64,000 nucleotides of DNA from Pinibacter aurantiacus (GCF_019130065.1 NZ_JAHSPG010000018.1:248001-312000); one strand, 5' to 3'. Numbered from the stretch's first letter, positions 37,501-45,163 are shown. Numbers and translations: made by a program. The notes: generated by a model not told the origin, from the letters alone.

Positions 37501-39687
37501 TACCTTCTAAAGAACAAAGTGGGGAAACCGGTGGACGTAAATGTTTGCGCGAAAGGAACAACGAATATTACTGCTGACCTAACCGGAACCAGCTATCAAT
37601 GGCAGGTAGACAGCACCGGTACATTTACCGATATTCAGGATAAAGATCCATTTTTTGGTGCGAAGTCGCAACAATTGCCATTGTATAATGTGCCCGCGGA
37701 ATGGAACGGAAGGAAGTTTCGCTGCATTGTTGACGGCCGCGCTTCCTGCATATTTGTGGTAAAAATAAATTTGCCCGCAGCTGCTCCGACAGTGGCGATT
37801 TCAAGCAATGCTAATTCGGTTTGTTCAGGCGCTCAAATGACATTCAACGCCACCGCAACAAACGCGGGAAACAATCCGGTATACACCTGGCTCGTTGATG
37901 GAGCAATTGCAGAGACTAGCGATTCTAGCACTTTTAAAACAAATAAACTCACAGATTATGCGAGCGTGAAGCTGCAACTATCTACAGGCAACGTTTGCCC
38001 GGGTTCTACATTTGCACTCAGCAATACCATTTCCGTACGAGTGTTTACAAGTAGCGGGGCGTACGTTGTTATAGGTACACCCAAAACATCTGTATGTAAA
38101 ACTGACTCCACTTTGTTTACTGCAGTGCCCTATAACGGAGGTGACCGTCCAATTTATCAGTGGCTGGTAAATGACATTAATGCTGGCAAAGACAGCAGCT
38201 TATTTAAGACTGCAGATCTTAAAAATGGTGACGTAGTAAAAGTTCGTCTCACGCCTGTCAATTACCAATGCGGAATATCTGCTCCCGTTATAAGTAATGC
38301 AATAACTATGAGCGTTACCGGAAATGACAATCCGACCATCTCTATTTCAATGCCGTCCGATACTGCTTGCGAAGGTGCAAATGTGCTAATACGCGCCAAA
38401 ACTTTCAACGCTGGTTCAAATCCGGTTTACTACTGGTACTTTCGCGAGCAGGTAACGATAGGCAATCAGGATTTTTTTTATCCCAACTTTTTAAAGAACA
38501 ATGATCGCGTTCAGGTGCGCATGAAAAGCAACATGGAATGCATAGCGGTAGACACTGCTGTTAGTAATATACTGGTAATGAACATTGTTCCGAGTGTTAC
38601 TCCATCTGTGAACATCACTGCATCTGCGGCAGATATTTGCCAGGGTGAAAATGTAACATTCAACGCAACGGCCACCAACGGTGGAGCAACCGGTAGTTTT
38701 CAATGGATGGTAAATGGAGTTGCAACGGGTGCAAACAATACAAGTTTTGCATCTTCCAACCTTAAACAAAATGATCTGGTAAAAGTAATACTGACCAGTA
38801 GCGCAGTTTGCGCTACACCGGCGTCTGCGGAGAGCAATATTGTTGCAATGACAGTCAGTCCCATTGTTACTCCAGTTGTATCAATTGCAGCATCATCAAA
38901 TCCGATATGCAAGGATCAGGCTGTTACGTTTACTGCCACTGCAACAAATGAAGGGCCGTCTCCATCTTATCAATGGAAAGTAAATGGAGTAAATGCAGGC
39001 ACCAACAGCCGCACGTTTACCAGCAACACTATTCAAAACGGCGACGTTGTTAGTGTAACTTTAAAAGTTGCTTCAGGTAAATGTTTAACGAAAGATACTG
39101 TTGCAAACAGTAATACAATCAGCATGACGGTTAACGCGCCGCAGCCACCACAGATAGTTATCCGCGGTAATGCTGTTGTAACAAAGGGAACACTGACCAA
39201 CATATCAACCTCAATAACAAACGAAGGGCAATCATACACTTACCAGTGGCAAGACAGCACTGACAATCATTCATGGCTCGAAATTTCGAATGGTGCCGGC
39301 GCTTCAATTGGTTATCAGCCTCAAGCTACGGGAGATAAAATAAGATGCATATTGACTTGTAAACCGATTTGTGGAACGCAAATGTTATCAGCAATAAGCA
39401 ACGAGCTGACATTTGTTGTCAACGAAAGAGATTCGGCAAACGGCAACATAAAATTGTATCCTAATCCTGTTAATGACAAACTTACAATTGACGGATTAGA
39501 AATAGCAGATGAATGGACAACAGTTGAAATAAGAAGTGCTTCGGGGAACCTGACAGGACTTGTGCAAAACATAAGTCAGCAGAGAAAAATTGTTATTTAT
39601 GTTGACAAGTTAACACCTGGAATATACGTAGCCATTATAAGAAAAGCCAACGGTGAAACAACACGCCTGAGGTTCATGAAGCTGTAG
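34585..39687 (+). CDS. Giant T9SS-secreted mosaic protein (BNR/Ycf48-like, IPT/TIG, FG-GAP, Ig repeats)
   Basis: 1700 residues with a signal peptide (~1-29, NIQSVVGQ). Residues ~40-360 are Ycf48/BNR-like propeller repeats (KTTNRGASWFIQ; KTTDAGTNWILL). Two IPT/TIG domains span ~440-610 (PAVGSKGTMVTIQGSNF; PASGPVGTLVTINGNYF). Residues ~620-985 hold at least six FG-GAP/VCBS calcium-type motifs (DLDGDGKPD, DIDGDGKPD, DLDNDGRPD, DLDGDGKKD). After an Ig-like module, five ~90-residue repeats (~1070-1530) each carry a conserved Cys pair and a YxWxV(D/N)G-type core. A type A sorting domain (LYPNPVNDKLTI onward) ends it. Probably a surface adhesin or matrix protein. It is a single gene with its own promoter and terminator. 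Confidence 0.9.
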   Translation: MSISKPSFRILLFALVAIFLLNIQSVVGQMRKIHIESDPANDIRKISFFSPSEGFVAFAKDIGYTADSGKTFIKKKITLNNVDFNNYTVGILFGFYINGIKAFDKNNILVYGDYGEEPSILSSSDGGNTFKLVYHQPMSYNLTNSVTEMVFPDNGDVGYAIHKLYVLKTTNRGASWFIQRDYPGSYYNRLFATSNSCIFVSYLSTQEQLLQSVNGGTSWQKITLPSIKEGRIGCIDFISQNIGWVNMSNTDGARNIYKTTDAGTNWILLNDPVATKFYATKMKFVDENTGYALYPASATVYKTLNSGVIWEPLQNDYNSEDLFNDFQSLSATQFWAGGTSGLLEMSTNAGGTPLPKAYFKIDTTGVMSTSKVSLLNYSRTGYNYKWIVNGIMVGTGFNDSYSHDVTVGRDTIMLVVSDGMYADTLTQYPYFPVPKFPVVSSFAPAVGSKGTMVTIQGSNFQNVIGVSFGGVDATSFKMLSPNVITAVVGDGASGAVSLKCLFGVFPTNGFRYTEPPSNAAPVITSITPASGPVGTLVTINGNYFNPTAQNNIIQFGATKANVLSATSTSITCKVPIGANFQPVIVLDKASGLSGRSLKPFNVTFPDSGMVTGNSFTGQVEIKVNAIDPWPKDVLGHDLDGDGKPDLIACINTVGADSVCVWRNVSGGDKFYFGARQNIGMLWGLGGGMMEVCDIDGDGKPDIIGATNNAYVHAFQNLSSPGLIKFDSVMEITTGGGSQQVRMDDLDNDGRPDMVVACDQAKSVYVAGNTSTPGYISFTPLTQYGTNGGTRDVAVGDLDGDGKKDIVALTNGIGLTQSYLTIYENKSVRGNISFAFKQDITIGDYKSMGRALFMYDADGDNKLDIVVENIGSGYILRNISTPGNISFEAVKKINIGNVGQGQGGSIDNLNGDALPDIVNGGSKTYIIQNFSTAGAMANDAPVVLSGLGAYFTNSADFDLDGRNDLAICDAKKLYLLKNKVGKPVDVNVCAKGTTNITADLTGTSYQWQVDSTGTFTDIQDKDPFFGAKSQQLPLYNVPAEWNGRKFRCIVDGRASCIFVVKINLPAAAPTVAISSNANSVCSGAQMTFNATATNAGNNPVYTWLVDGAIAETSDSSTFKTNKLTDYASVKLQLSTGNVCPGSTFALSNTISVRVFTSSGAYVVIGTPKTSVCKTDSTLFTAVPYNGGDRPIYQWLVNDINAGKDSSLFKTADLKNGDVVKVRLTPVNYQCGISAPVISNAITMSVTGNDNPTISISMPSDTACEGANVLIRAKTFNAGSNPVYYWYFREQVTIGNQDFFYPNFLKNNDRVQVRMKSNMECIAVDTAVSNILVMNIVPSVTPSVNITASAADICQGENVTFNATATNGGATGSFQWMVNGVATGANNTSFASSNLKQNDLVKVILTSSAVCATPASAESNIVAMTVSPIVTPVVSIAASSNPICKDQAVTFTATATNEGPSPSYQWKVNGVNAGTNSRTFTSNTIQNGDVVSVTLKVASGKCLTKDTVANSNTISMTVNAPQPPQIVIRGNAVVTKGTLTNISTSITNEGQSYTYQWQDSTDNHSWLEISNGAGASIGYQPQATGDKIRCILTCKPICGTQMLSAISNELTFVVNERDSANGNIKLYPNPVNDKLTIDGLEIADEWTTVEIRSASGNLTGLVQNISQQRKIVIYVDKLTPGIYVAIIRKANGETTRLRFMKL

Positions 39688-39702
39688 ATGGCATAGGGTT
39701 AA

Positions 39703-39750
39703 AAAAAAAGAAGCATCCCGTGAATGGTTTCACAGGATGCTTCTTTTTTT
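39703..39750. terminator. Bidirectional Rho-independent terminator
   Basis: A 16-base arm with A7 followed by GAAGCATCC (39703-39718) pairs with GGATGCTTC and T7 (39735-39750). An inner GTGAA/TTCAC stem extends it. It serves the secreted giant gene (plus) and the RRM gene (minus). Confidence 0.93.
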
Positions 39751-39780
39751 AATGCATTTTATGTAAAGTTCAATAGCAGA

Positions 39781-40050
39781 CTACCAAAGGCTGCGTCTTG
39801 GACGATCTTCTCTTTCTTTTGCCTGGCTCACAGATATAGCTCTACCTGACAGCTCTTTGTTATTTAAAGAAGTTATGGCGTTATTGGCGGCTTCGTCCGA
39901 ACTCATTTCCACAAATCCAAATCCACGACTGCGACCAGTTTCGCGGTCTTTGATCACTTTAACAGAAGTTACTTCTCCAAACTGAGCAAAAAGTTGTCTG
40001 AGATCCTCTTCCTTTACCTGAAAGTCCAAATTCGATACATACATGTTCAT
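39781..40050 (-). CDS. Small RRM RNA-binding protein
   Basis: 89 residues and a single RNA-recognition motif: RNP2 MYVSNL (3-8) and RNP1 GRSRGFGFVEM (39-49), with a short basic tail (EREDRPRRSLW). Small single-RRM proteins of this type are often cold-induced RNA chaperones in Bacteroidota and cyanobacteria. The ATG at 40050 is fixed by RNP2. It is preceded by leader A of the repeated leader family. Confidence 0.95.
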   Translation of the reverse strand: MNMYVSNLDFQVKEEDLRQLFAQFGEVTSVKVIKDRETGRSRGFGFVEMSSDEAANNAITSLNNKELSGRAISVSQAKEREDRPRRSLW

Positions 40051-40069
40051 AATACAATATTTAATTTAA

Positions 40070-40190
40070 CGAAATGAGTGACAAAAGGACTGCAGCAAGA
40101 GTAGAGAGGAGGATAAATTGTTACAAGACGAAGTGTGTAAAAATTAAAACTGATCAAGACTGAATGATGAAGAACTTATATTCACTCAAT
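40070..40190 (-). promoter_or_regulatory. Cold-island leader, copy A (before RRM gene)
   Basis: By hand alignment about 81% identical to copy B over ~115 bp, sharing blocks GTGACA, AGAGGAGGA, and CTGATCAAGACTG followed by ATGATGAAGAACTTA and ATTCAC (plus strand). It also shares the core AGAGGAG...TTACAAG...CGA with copies C and D. It ends ~20 bases before the RRM ATG, so it is the 5' leader and perhaps the promoter of that gene. On the sense strand it shows pyrimidine-rich TCCTCCTCT near TTGTAA. Confidence 0.75.
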
Positions 40191-40266
40191 GAAGATAAAC
40201 TTTTTCTGCCGGTATTTTCTAATATCTGGAAACTTTGGTTAAGTATTTCTGATTATCCTAATTGCT

Positions 40267-41319
40267 TTAAAGCGGGGATGTGCATCTTTTTGTCCTTTCA
40301 CGAAGCAATTCAATTACCTGTTCCCGTGAGTCAAATGTACCGTTGATATTTACCAGGTTGTCAGCCAGTTTTTGATATCGCTTGGTCATGAGATAAAAGA
40401 ATACCTGTAAGTAATTGATGCCATCGAATATGATTGCTTTCTTTCTTGCAAATTCATCTTTTCGGTTCCAAAACTCCTGCGGCATTTCAGTGTAGTGCAT
40501 ACCGGGGCGAAGGTGATGGATAATGTGGTAGCCATCGTTCCAGCATACATGGTTGTATTTTGTATTTATGCAATTGATAGAATTGGTGAAAATGTCATCC
40601 GGGTGCGATCTGTCGATAAACGAATGTTGCGTCCAATTACCCAGCATCATTACAAATCGTGCAAACAAAAGCGGGATCGCAAAAACAATCAATGTTGCTT
40701 TAAGATTTACAAAGCACATAACAATGCAGAATAAGATATACAGCCATTCTCCTAAAGTAAATCTTGTGTATAATGTTTTTCTTTTGCGACGATGGAGGTA
40801 TTCATATGTTTCTTTGAATCCTAAAAGGATAAAATGAACAAAATAGGTTACAAAACTTTTGAAGCTGTCGCGTTGATAAAACATGGTACTGCTTGAGTCT
40901 TCTTCTGTATTGTTTTCTACGTGGTGCATTCCCATATGATGGCTGAAATAGCCCTCTGGAGCGTGACCAAAAAGCGGACATACGATCCATGTAACATAAA
41001 AAAGAAACTTCGATTGATAGGGCGATTTGAATGTTTTGCGATGGCATAAACAATGGAACATTAATCCGAACCGCCCTTTAAAATAAAGCTGCGATAAGTA
41101 AAAGTAGCCGATAGCAACCAGCCACCACAGCCAGCCATGCAATATGTTGGTGAACAAAAGAACAGCAATTGGTACAACTGTAAGATGTATTATTGTTAAC
41201 AGGTGAATAAAAGGCAGGTCCCGCTTGTCTTTCATGAATTTGAGCCACAATCTGTCATAATTGTTTGCCCGATAGGCATCATCATAGACAGGATCTGTTA
41301 GATGGAGTAATAATTTCAT
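40267..41319 (-). CDS. Membrane fatty-acid desaturase
   Basis: 350 residues. Three histidine boxes of the di-iron desaturases: HCLCH (89-93), HHMGMHH (127-133) and HIIHH (265-269). An extra histidine in NWTQHSF (~228-234) is also present. Hydrophobic blocks around 40-80, 100-120 and 190-228 fit four membrane helices. It introduces double bonds into acyl chains, which keeps membranes fluid in the cold. It is a single gene preceded by leader B. The exact regiospecificity cannot be read. Confidence 0.9.
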   Translation of the reverse strand: MKLLLHLTDPVYDDAYRANNYDRLWLKFMKDKRDLPFIHLLTIIHLTVVPIAVLLFTNILHGWLWWLVAIGYFYLSQLYFKGRFGLMFHCLCHRKTFKSPYQSKFLFYVTWIVCPLFGHAPEGYFSHHMGMHHVENNTEEDSSSTMFYQRDSFKSFVTYFVHFILLGFKETYEYLHRRKRKTLYTRFTLGEWLYILFCIVMCFVNLKATLIVFAIPLLFARFVMMLGNWTQHSFIDRSHPDDIFTNSINCINTKYNHVCWNDGYHIIHHLRPGMHYTEMPQEFWNRKDEFARKKAIIFDGINYLQVFFYLMTKRYQKLADNLVNINGTFDSREQVIELLRERTKRCTSPL

Positions 41320-41345
41320 TTGGCGCTTTATCTAATTTGAACAAT

Positions 41346-41517
41346 TCATTCCTGTAAAGCAGGCATGTGCATTACATAATGATAAATAATTCGAGAAAGT
41401 GACAGAAGGACTACAACAATAGTAAAGAGGAGGAGAAATTTTTACCGTGTGAAGCGTGTAATAAATTAAGGCTGATCAAGACTGGATGATGAAGAACTTA
41501 CATTCACGTGCTGAAGG
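41346..41517 (-). promoter_or_regulatory. Cold-island leader, copy B, with short ORF (before desaturase)
   Basis: Leader of the same family as copy A (41391-41517). Its GTGAC block is 27 bases from an ATG at 41372; in copy A the same block is 28 bases from the RRM ATG. Here that ATG opens only an eight-codon ORF (MHMPALQE, stop at 41346-41348), which begins M-x-M like the RRM proteins (MNM). The desaturase ATG follows at 41319. The layout suggests a leader plus RRM start that has been placed upstream of an unrelated gene. Confidence 0.65.
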
Positions 41518-41540
41518 TAGGTCATTTCAGTCAGTCTGCG

Positions 41541-41638
41541 TCACAACGGGTTGTGAAAGTCCGGATATGCAAATCCCACTTGGCCATTGATCAAACACGC
41601 TCAAGTGGGGTGAATTTAACTGGGATTTCCAGTTAAAT
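41541..41638. promoter_or_regulatory. Row of three hairpins downstream of the cold-shock gene
   Basis: TCACAA-CGGG-TTGTGA (41541-41556), CCCACTTG/CAAGTGGG (41575-41582 and 41602-41609) and ATTTAACTGG-GATTT-CCAGTTAAAT (41614-41638). They lie between the cold-shock-domain gene end (41686) and leader B. The hairpin nearest the gene could be a terminator, but no T run follows it on the minus strand. Together they look like a structured 3' region. Confidence 0.6.
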
Positions 41639-41685
41639 CAATGAGTATTATTGTCTATCGTAGATAGGAGCGGAGGCAGGTAATA

Positions 41686-42129
41686 TCAGGCCTTTGAAAC
41701 ATTTACTGCAGTATATCCCTTTGGTCCTTTTTCTATTTCAAATTTTACCATTAATCCTTCGCGTAAAGGGAAATTTGAAGACGATTGATGCACAAACACA
41801 CGTTGGTTGTTTGAACTGTCTTCAATAAAGCCAAATCCTTTTCCATCGTTAAAATAAGTGATAAGGCCTTTGTGTATCAATTCTTCCGCTGTTAGTTCTC
41901 TCTTTTTCGGCACACCAATCTGAATATCTTCCAAAGAGATTTCTTGTCTTTTGACATTTCCCGGCGGTACAGAAGTAAGATTTCCGTTTTCGTCAAGGTA
42001 AGCCATCATATCATCGAGACTTTTTCCCTTGTCAGAATTTTCTTTGCGTTCTTGTCTTTTTTCGTCCTTTTTTTTGCGTTCGTTTCGTTTTTTATTTTCT
42101 CTTTCTTTTTTATTCCAGCTTGTTGCCAT
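41686..42129 (-). CDS. Cold-shock-domain protein with long charged N-terminal tail
   Basis: 147 residues. Residues ~1-80 are a highly basic, Lys/Arg/Glu-rich disordered tail (ERENKKRNERKKKDEKRQER). Residues ~87-147 are a cold-shock domain with RNP1 KGFGFIED (97-104) and RNP2 VFVHQSS (111-117). It binds single-stranded RNA or DNA. It starts two bases after orf87 and shares its leader (copy C). Typical Csp proteins are ~70 residues; the tail is a known Bacteroidota variation. Confidence 0.94.
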   Translation of the reverse strand: MATSWNKKERENKKRNERKKKDEKRQERKENSDKGKSLDDMMAYLDENGNLTSVPPGNVKRQEISLEDIQIGVPKKRELTAEELIHKGLITYFNDGKGFGFIEDSSNNQRVFVHQSSSNFPLREGLMVKFEIEKGPKGYTAVNVSKA

Positions 42130-42131
42130 AA

Positions 42132-42395
42132 TTAATTTAAATTTTTGTTTTGTGAAAGTGAGATAAACGAGGTACCGTTAAATATTCTTGCCAGACCTAT
42201 ATCATTGTTTTCTGACCACTGTTGAAGCGCCGAAACAGGCACTATGCGCCAGAAATTTTTCGATTTAAGTGCATCGTAGTCGTCTCCGTGAATAAATAGC
42301 CCCGTCATCGGTGACCGACCTTTAAATCGGATATTTATAGTTCTATTCTCAAGAATACTTGATTTAATACAACGCTCAATTCTTTCTATATCCAT
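42132..42395 (-). CDS. Small protein of unknown family, co-transcribed with cold-shock gene (orf87)
   Basis: 87 residues from the ATG at 42395. The frame is open to a GTG at 42458, but that region belongs to the leader-linked short ORF in another frame. Sequence: IERIERCIKSSILENRTINI, then FKGRSPMTGLFIHGDDYDAL, then KSKNFWRIVPVSALQQW, then LARIFNGTSF. A compact alpha/beta fold is likely. No catalytic motif or known domain was recognised. The stop is two bases before the cold-shock ATG, so the two are tightly coupled, which suggests a role in RNA metabolism at low temperature (inference). Confidence 0.8.
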   Translation of the reverse strand: MDIERIERCIKSSILENRTINIRFKGRSPMTGLFIHGDDYDALKSKNFWRIVPVSALQQWSENNDIGLARIFNGTSFISLSQNKNLN

Positions 42396-42412
42396 GTAAA
42401 TAATCTGATGTA

Positions 42413-42460
42413 CTATATCATGAGTTTTTGCATACAAAATCCTCGGTTCCGCACACACAT
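42413..42460 (-). other. Short ORF in leader C resembling the start of an RRM gene
   Basis: ATG at 42460 opens 15 codons (MCVRNRGFCMQKLMI) before a stop. Aligned with RRM residues MYVSNLGFSLQ, six of eleven positions are identical (M, V, N, G, F, Q). The ATG lies 44 bases from the leader GGCGG block; in copy D the same block is 42 bases from the RRM ATG. It may be a decayed RRM 5' end or a regulatory upstream ORF. Confidence 0.4.
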
Positions 42461-42484
42461 AACCACGATAACGTATTTAAAATA

Positions 42485-42600
42485 AGAAATATTTGAGAAA
42501 AATGGCGGATGTAAGAGGAGAAAAGATTGTTTACAAGAGCGATAGAACTCAAAATGTCCCTGTAAAGGTACGAAAATTAACGGACAATCGGCGAGTATTT
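42485..42600 (-). promoter_or_regulatory. Cold-island leader, copy C (before orf87-cold-shock operon)
   Basis: The first 24 plus-strand bases, from ATTTGAGAAAAATGGCGG through ATGTAA, are identical to copy D. GTTTACAAG, GCGATA, ACTCAAA and AAGGTA blocks, and a terminal GAGTATTT, are also shared. It is the likely 5' leader of the orf87-csd transcript. Confidence 0.75.
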
Positions 42601-42614
42601 TTGAACAGCACAAA

Positions 42615-42639
42615 GGCGCAAATGTGTATAATTTGCGCC
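42615..42639. terminator. Hairpin between desaturase 2 and leader C
   Basis: GGCGCAAAT (42615-42623) and ATTTGCGCC (42631-42639) form a perfect nine-bp stem with a seven-base loop, downstream of the minus-strand desaturase. On that strand it is followed by a few T residues. A terminator is likely, separating it from the orf87 unit. Confidence 0.65.
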
Positions 42640-42671
42640 TGTACCATATCTTTAAAAAATGTAGTTTATTG

Positions 42672-43649
42672 TTACCTCAAAGCACGCAATCCAATCATCT
42701 GCTTATTTTTTACGTCCCATACTTTGAGCTGAAGGCATGCGTAAATGTCTTTTAGTTTTAATGAAGTGCGCTTGGCGTGTTGCAATTCAGGGAAAGCCTT
42801 CATTACCTCCGGCAGGCGATAAAAAGGAATTTTAGCATTCAGGTGATGAATGTGGTGGTAGCCGATATTAGCGGTAAACCAGCGCATCACTACGTTCATT
42901 TGCATAAAGCTTGACGACTCCAGCGCTGCACATTCATAGGTCCAGCCTTCTTTGTCATTAAAAAATACAGTAGGGAAATTATGCTGGGCATAAAATAGGT
43001 AAGCGCCAAATGCATGGGCAATGATAAATGGCAATAACATGCCAAATAACCATGCGGCCCAACCTAAATAGAACACTATTGCGACAGATGCAGCAAAATG
43101 GATGATCAATGCAAGTAATGAATCGATATGACGGCGTGGACAGCTCAGGAATGATTTGATACACATACCCAGCATGAACATGCTTACATAACCCATTAGG
43201 ATGGTTAATGGATGGCGGATAAAAAGATAACCCGCTTTTTGCCTGCGCGACAAGCTTTCAAATTTATCTTTTGTTACAATTGGAAAGGAGCCGATACTGG
43301 TTGTAAATAATTTTGAATTGTTCGCATGGTGATAGTCGTGAGAACGCTTCCATATGTTTTCAGGTGCAAGGATATAGAGGCCAAAAATTGTCATGAGAAC
43401 ACTTGCTACCGGCGATTTGGTAAGAATGGTATGGTGCTGGTAATCATGATAGATCACAAAGAAACGCACCATTAGCAGGCCGGACAGCACACTAAAAAAT
43501 GCTTTCAACAATAGTGGTTGTACTACATAAATTGCTACAATGGCACTTACCAAGAAACACAAGGTGGATATTGTATATAACCAGCTCTGGCTTCGGTTTT
43601 CCTTCGCAAATGGCTTGGTGGCAAGAATCAGTTCTTTACCTTTACGCAT
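42672..43649 (-). CDS. Membrane fatty-acid desaturase (omega-type acyl-lipid desaturase)
   Basis: 325 residues with histidine boxes HDYQHH (68-73), HDYHH (104-108) and HHIHH (265-269), and hydrophobic blocks ~25-65, 145-170 and 178-222. The box spacing fits the acyl-lipid (DesA-like) desaturases rather than the neighbouring desaturase at 40267, so the two are not recent duplicates. Its ATG overlaps the end of the acyltransferase gene by eight bases, showing translational coupling. Confidence 0.92.
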   Translation of the reverse strand: MRKGKELILATKPFAKENRSQSWLYTISTLCFLVSAIVAIYVVQPLLLKAFFSVLSGLLMVRFFVIYHDYQHHTILTKSPVASVLMTIFGLYILAPENIWKRSHDYHHANNSKLFTTSIGSFPIVTKDKFESLSRRQKAGYLFIRHPLTILMGYVSMFMLGMCIKSFLSCPRRHIDSLLALIIHFAASVAIVFYLGWAAWLFGMLLPFIIAHAFGAYLFYAQHNFPTVFFNDKEGWTYECAALESSSFMQMNVVMRWFTANIGYHHIHHLNAKIPFYRLPEVMKAFPELQHAKRTSLKLKDIYACLQLKVWDVKNKQMIGLRALR

Positions 43650-44580
43650 GTTCTGATTTTGGGATAATTGAATTATTTTCTGTTTGAGCCGCAGGGCGTT
43701 TGTGTTTCCATCTTCTGTGTGACCACAACCAAGTTGTAGGGTCAGCTATAATATCTTTTTCCAGTCTTTTTGTATGCAGGGTAGAAATTTCTCCACTTGA
43801 CGTTGATTTTGGATCACTCACCAGTATTTCGGCCTCTACTTCATAATATCCTCTGCTGATTCTTTTTACGTGAATGTATACAACCGGGTAGTTTAATTTT
43901 TTTGCGATCTTCTCCGTGCCCCAGAAAACCGGCGTGTCCTGGTTTAAAAAATCTGTCCAGTAACCATGTTCAGGTTGTGGAGTTTGGTCTGCAATAAACG
44001 CCGTCACATTTACTTCCTTAGAAAGGGCAACCATAGCGCGGAAAGTATCGTTCATAGCTATGAGTTTGGTTCCAAAACGCGTACGCATCTTGTACATCAG
44101 GTCGTTAAAGTGCTTGTTGGCCAATGGATGATAGATAACATACAGTTGCTGGTTGCATACCAGGCTGAATGTGTTGCCTGCCCATTCCCAGTTGCCAAGA
44201 TGCCCCAATACCAGGATGGCGCTTTTACCTTCCTTATTGATATCGTTGAATATGGCTTTCGTTTCCTCTGAAAATTTACAATGCCTGATCATTGCATCTG
44301 GTGAAATGGTCAGTGTTTTAAATGTTTCAAGAAACAGATCGCATAAATAGCTGTAAAAGTCTTTGCAAATACTATTGATTTCTGCGGTAGATTTTTCGGG
44401 GAATGCATTGCGCAAATTCTGCAATACTATTTTTCTACGATAGCGTATGAGATGGAACAGTACAACGTACACGAGGTCCGAGAGTGCATACAGCAACCTG
44501 AAGGGTAACAGAGAAAGCCCATAAAATATTGGGCATACAACGTAAAACCCAATTGCTGAAAGCAATTTTTTAAATTTCAA
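43642..44580 (-). CDS. LpxL/HtrB-type lipid A (lysophospholipid) acyltransferase
   Basis: 312 residues. One N-terminal membrane segment (~8-32), then the acyltransferase domain with HLGNWE (His127, Glu132; HX4E), FIADQTP and the VYIHVKRISRGYYEVEAEIL block. It attaches secondary acyl chains to lipid A at the inner membrane. The start is TTG at 44580: no ATG lies between the upstream in-frame stop (44620-44622) and the core. Coupling to a desaturase suggests acyl-chain remodelling of the envelope, consistent with cold adaptation. Confidence 0.9.
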   Translation of the reverse strand: MKFKKLLSAIGFYVVCPIFYGLSLLPFRLLYALSDLVYVVLFHLIRYRRKIVLQNLRNAFPEKSTAEINSICKDFYSYLCDLFLETFKTLTISPDAMIRHCKFSEETKAIFNDINKEGKSAILVLGHLGNWEWAGNTFSLVCNQQLYVIYHPLANKHFNDLMYKMRTRFGTKLIAMNDTFRAMVALSKEVNVTAFIADQTPQPEHGYWTDFLNQDTPVFWGTEKIAKKLNYPVVYIHVKRISRGYYEVEAEILVSDPKSTSSGEISTLHTKRLEKDIIADPTTWLWSHRRWKHKRPAAQTENNSIIPKSEHA

Positions 44581-44926
44581 AACTAACCAGTTGGGATAAA
44601 ATAAAAATAGTGTGTGAGACTATTGCTACTATCGATTAAATAAAACTCAAGGCAAGGTTAATAGTAAAAAAACCAAACCGCTAGAACGGCTTAAAGATAG
44701 GTTTATTGTTCGTTTGACAGGTATTTTAATTTGTTAAATATGATACCATTATTCTCCCTTGACGACTGCCTGAAAGGTAAAAGAAATGAGCTGGATGATT
44801 CTTTGGGAGATAATATGTTATTGCCAGGAAGCGAACAAGATTTGCTTCGACTGTTTTTTCTGAGGTAGGAATATACTTCGATGGATAATATTATCGCCTA
44901 TTTTCTATAATAGGCAGTGTTGAAAC
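44581..44926. other. Intergenic region with a possible small ORF
   Basis: 346 bp between the acyltransferase start and the RRM operon end. On the plus strand a 42-codon ORF (44740-44868, starting MIPLFSLDDCLKGKRNELDD) is preceded by an imperfect -7-like TTAATTTG and followed by the hairpin at 44896-44915. It may encode a small protein, but there is no homology evidence. No cold-island leader copy is present here. Confidence 0.4.
44896..44915. terminator. Hairpin terminator at the end of the RRM operon
   Basis: GCCTATT (44896-44902) and AATAGGC (44909-44915) around a six-base loop, just beyond the minus-strand RRM stop at 44927. It could serve either strand. Confidence 0.55.
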
Positions 44927-45163
44927 TTACCATTTAGCACTGACCGATATTTTTTTGCCGTCCACAATTATTTCATGAAGCGATGCAATGGCCTGCCGGG
45001 CTTCTTTATCAACCGGCATTTCAATCATTGCGTTGCAGTTTGAACGACCGTTCCATTTATCTCTTACCACTTCTGCGGATGTTACCATTCCAAAAGCAGA
45101 AAACAACTTACGCAGATCGCGATCCGCGGTATTGACGCTAAGATTAAACACCTGAATGTTCAT
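44927..45163 (-). CDS. Short RRM-like protein with degenerate RNP1
   Basis: 78 residues. RNP2 is good (IQVFNL, 3-8) and the helix DLRKLFSAFGMVTSAEVVRD fits an RRM. RNP1 is altered to GRSNCNAMIEM in place of GRSRGFGFVEM, losing both stacking aromatics. RNA binding may be weaker or changed; it could act as a partner of the RRM protein at 45529. It is the third gene of the leader D operon. Confidence 0.85.
   Translation of the reverse strand: MNIQVFNLSVNTADRDLRKLFSAFGMVTSAEVVRDKWNGRSNCNAMIEMPVDKEARQAIASLHEIIVDGKKISVSAKW

Noticed and set aside
42396-42458. GTG at 42458 as the start of orf87
   Set aside because: The extra 21 residues overlap the short ORF in another frame and do not look like protein; the ATG at 42395 starts the compact conserved-looking part.
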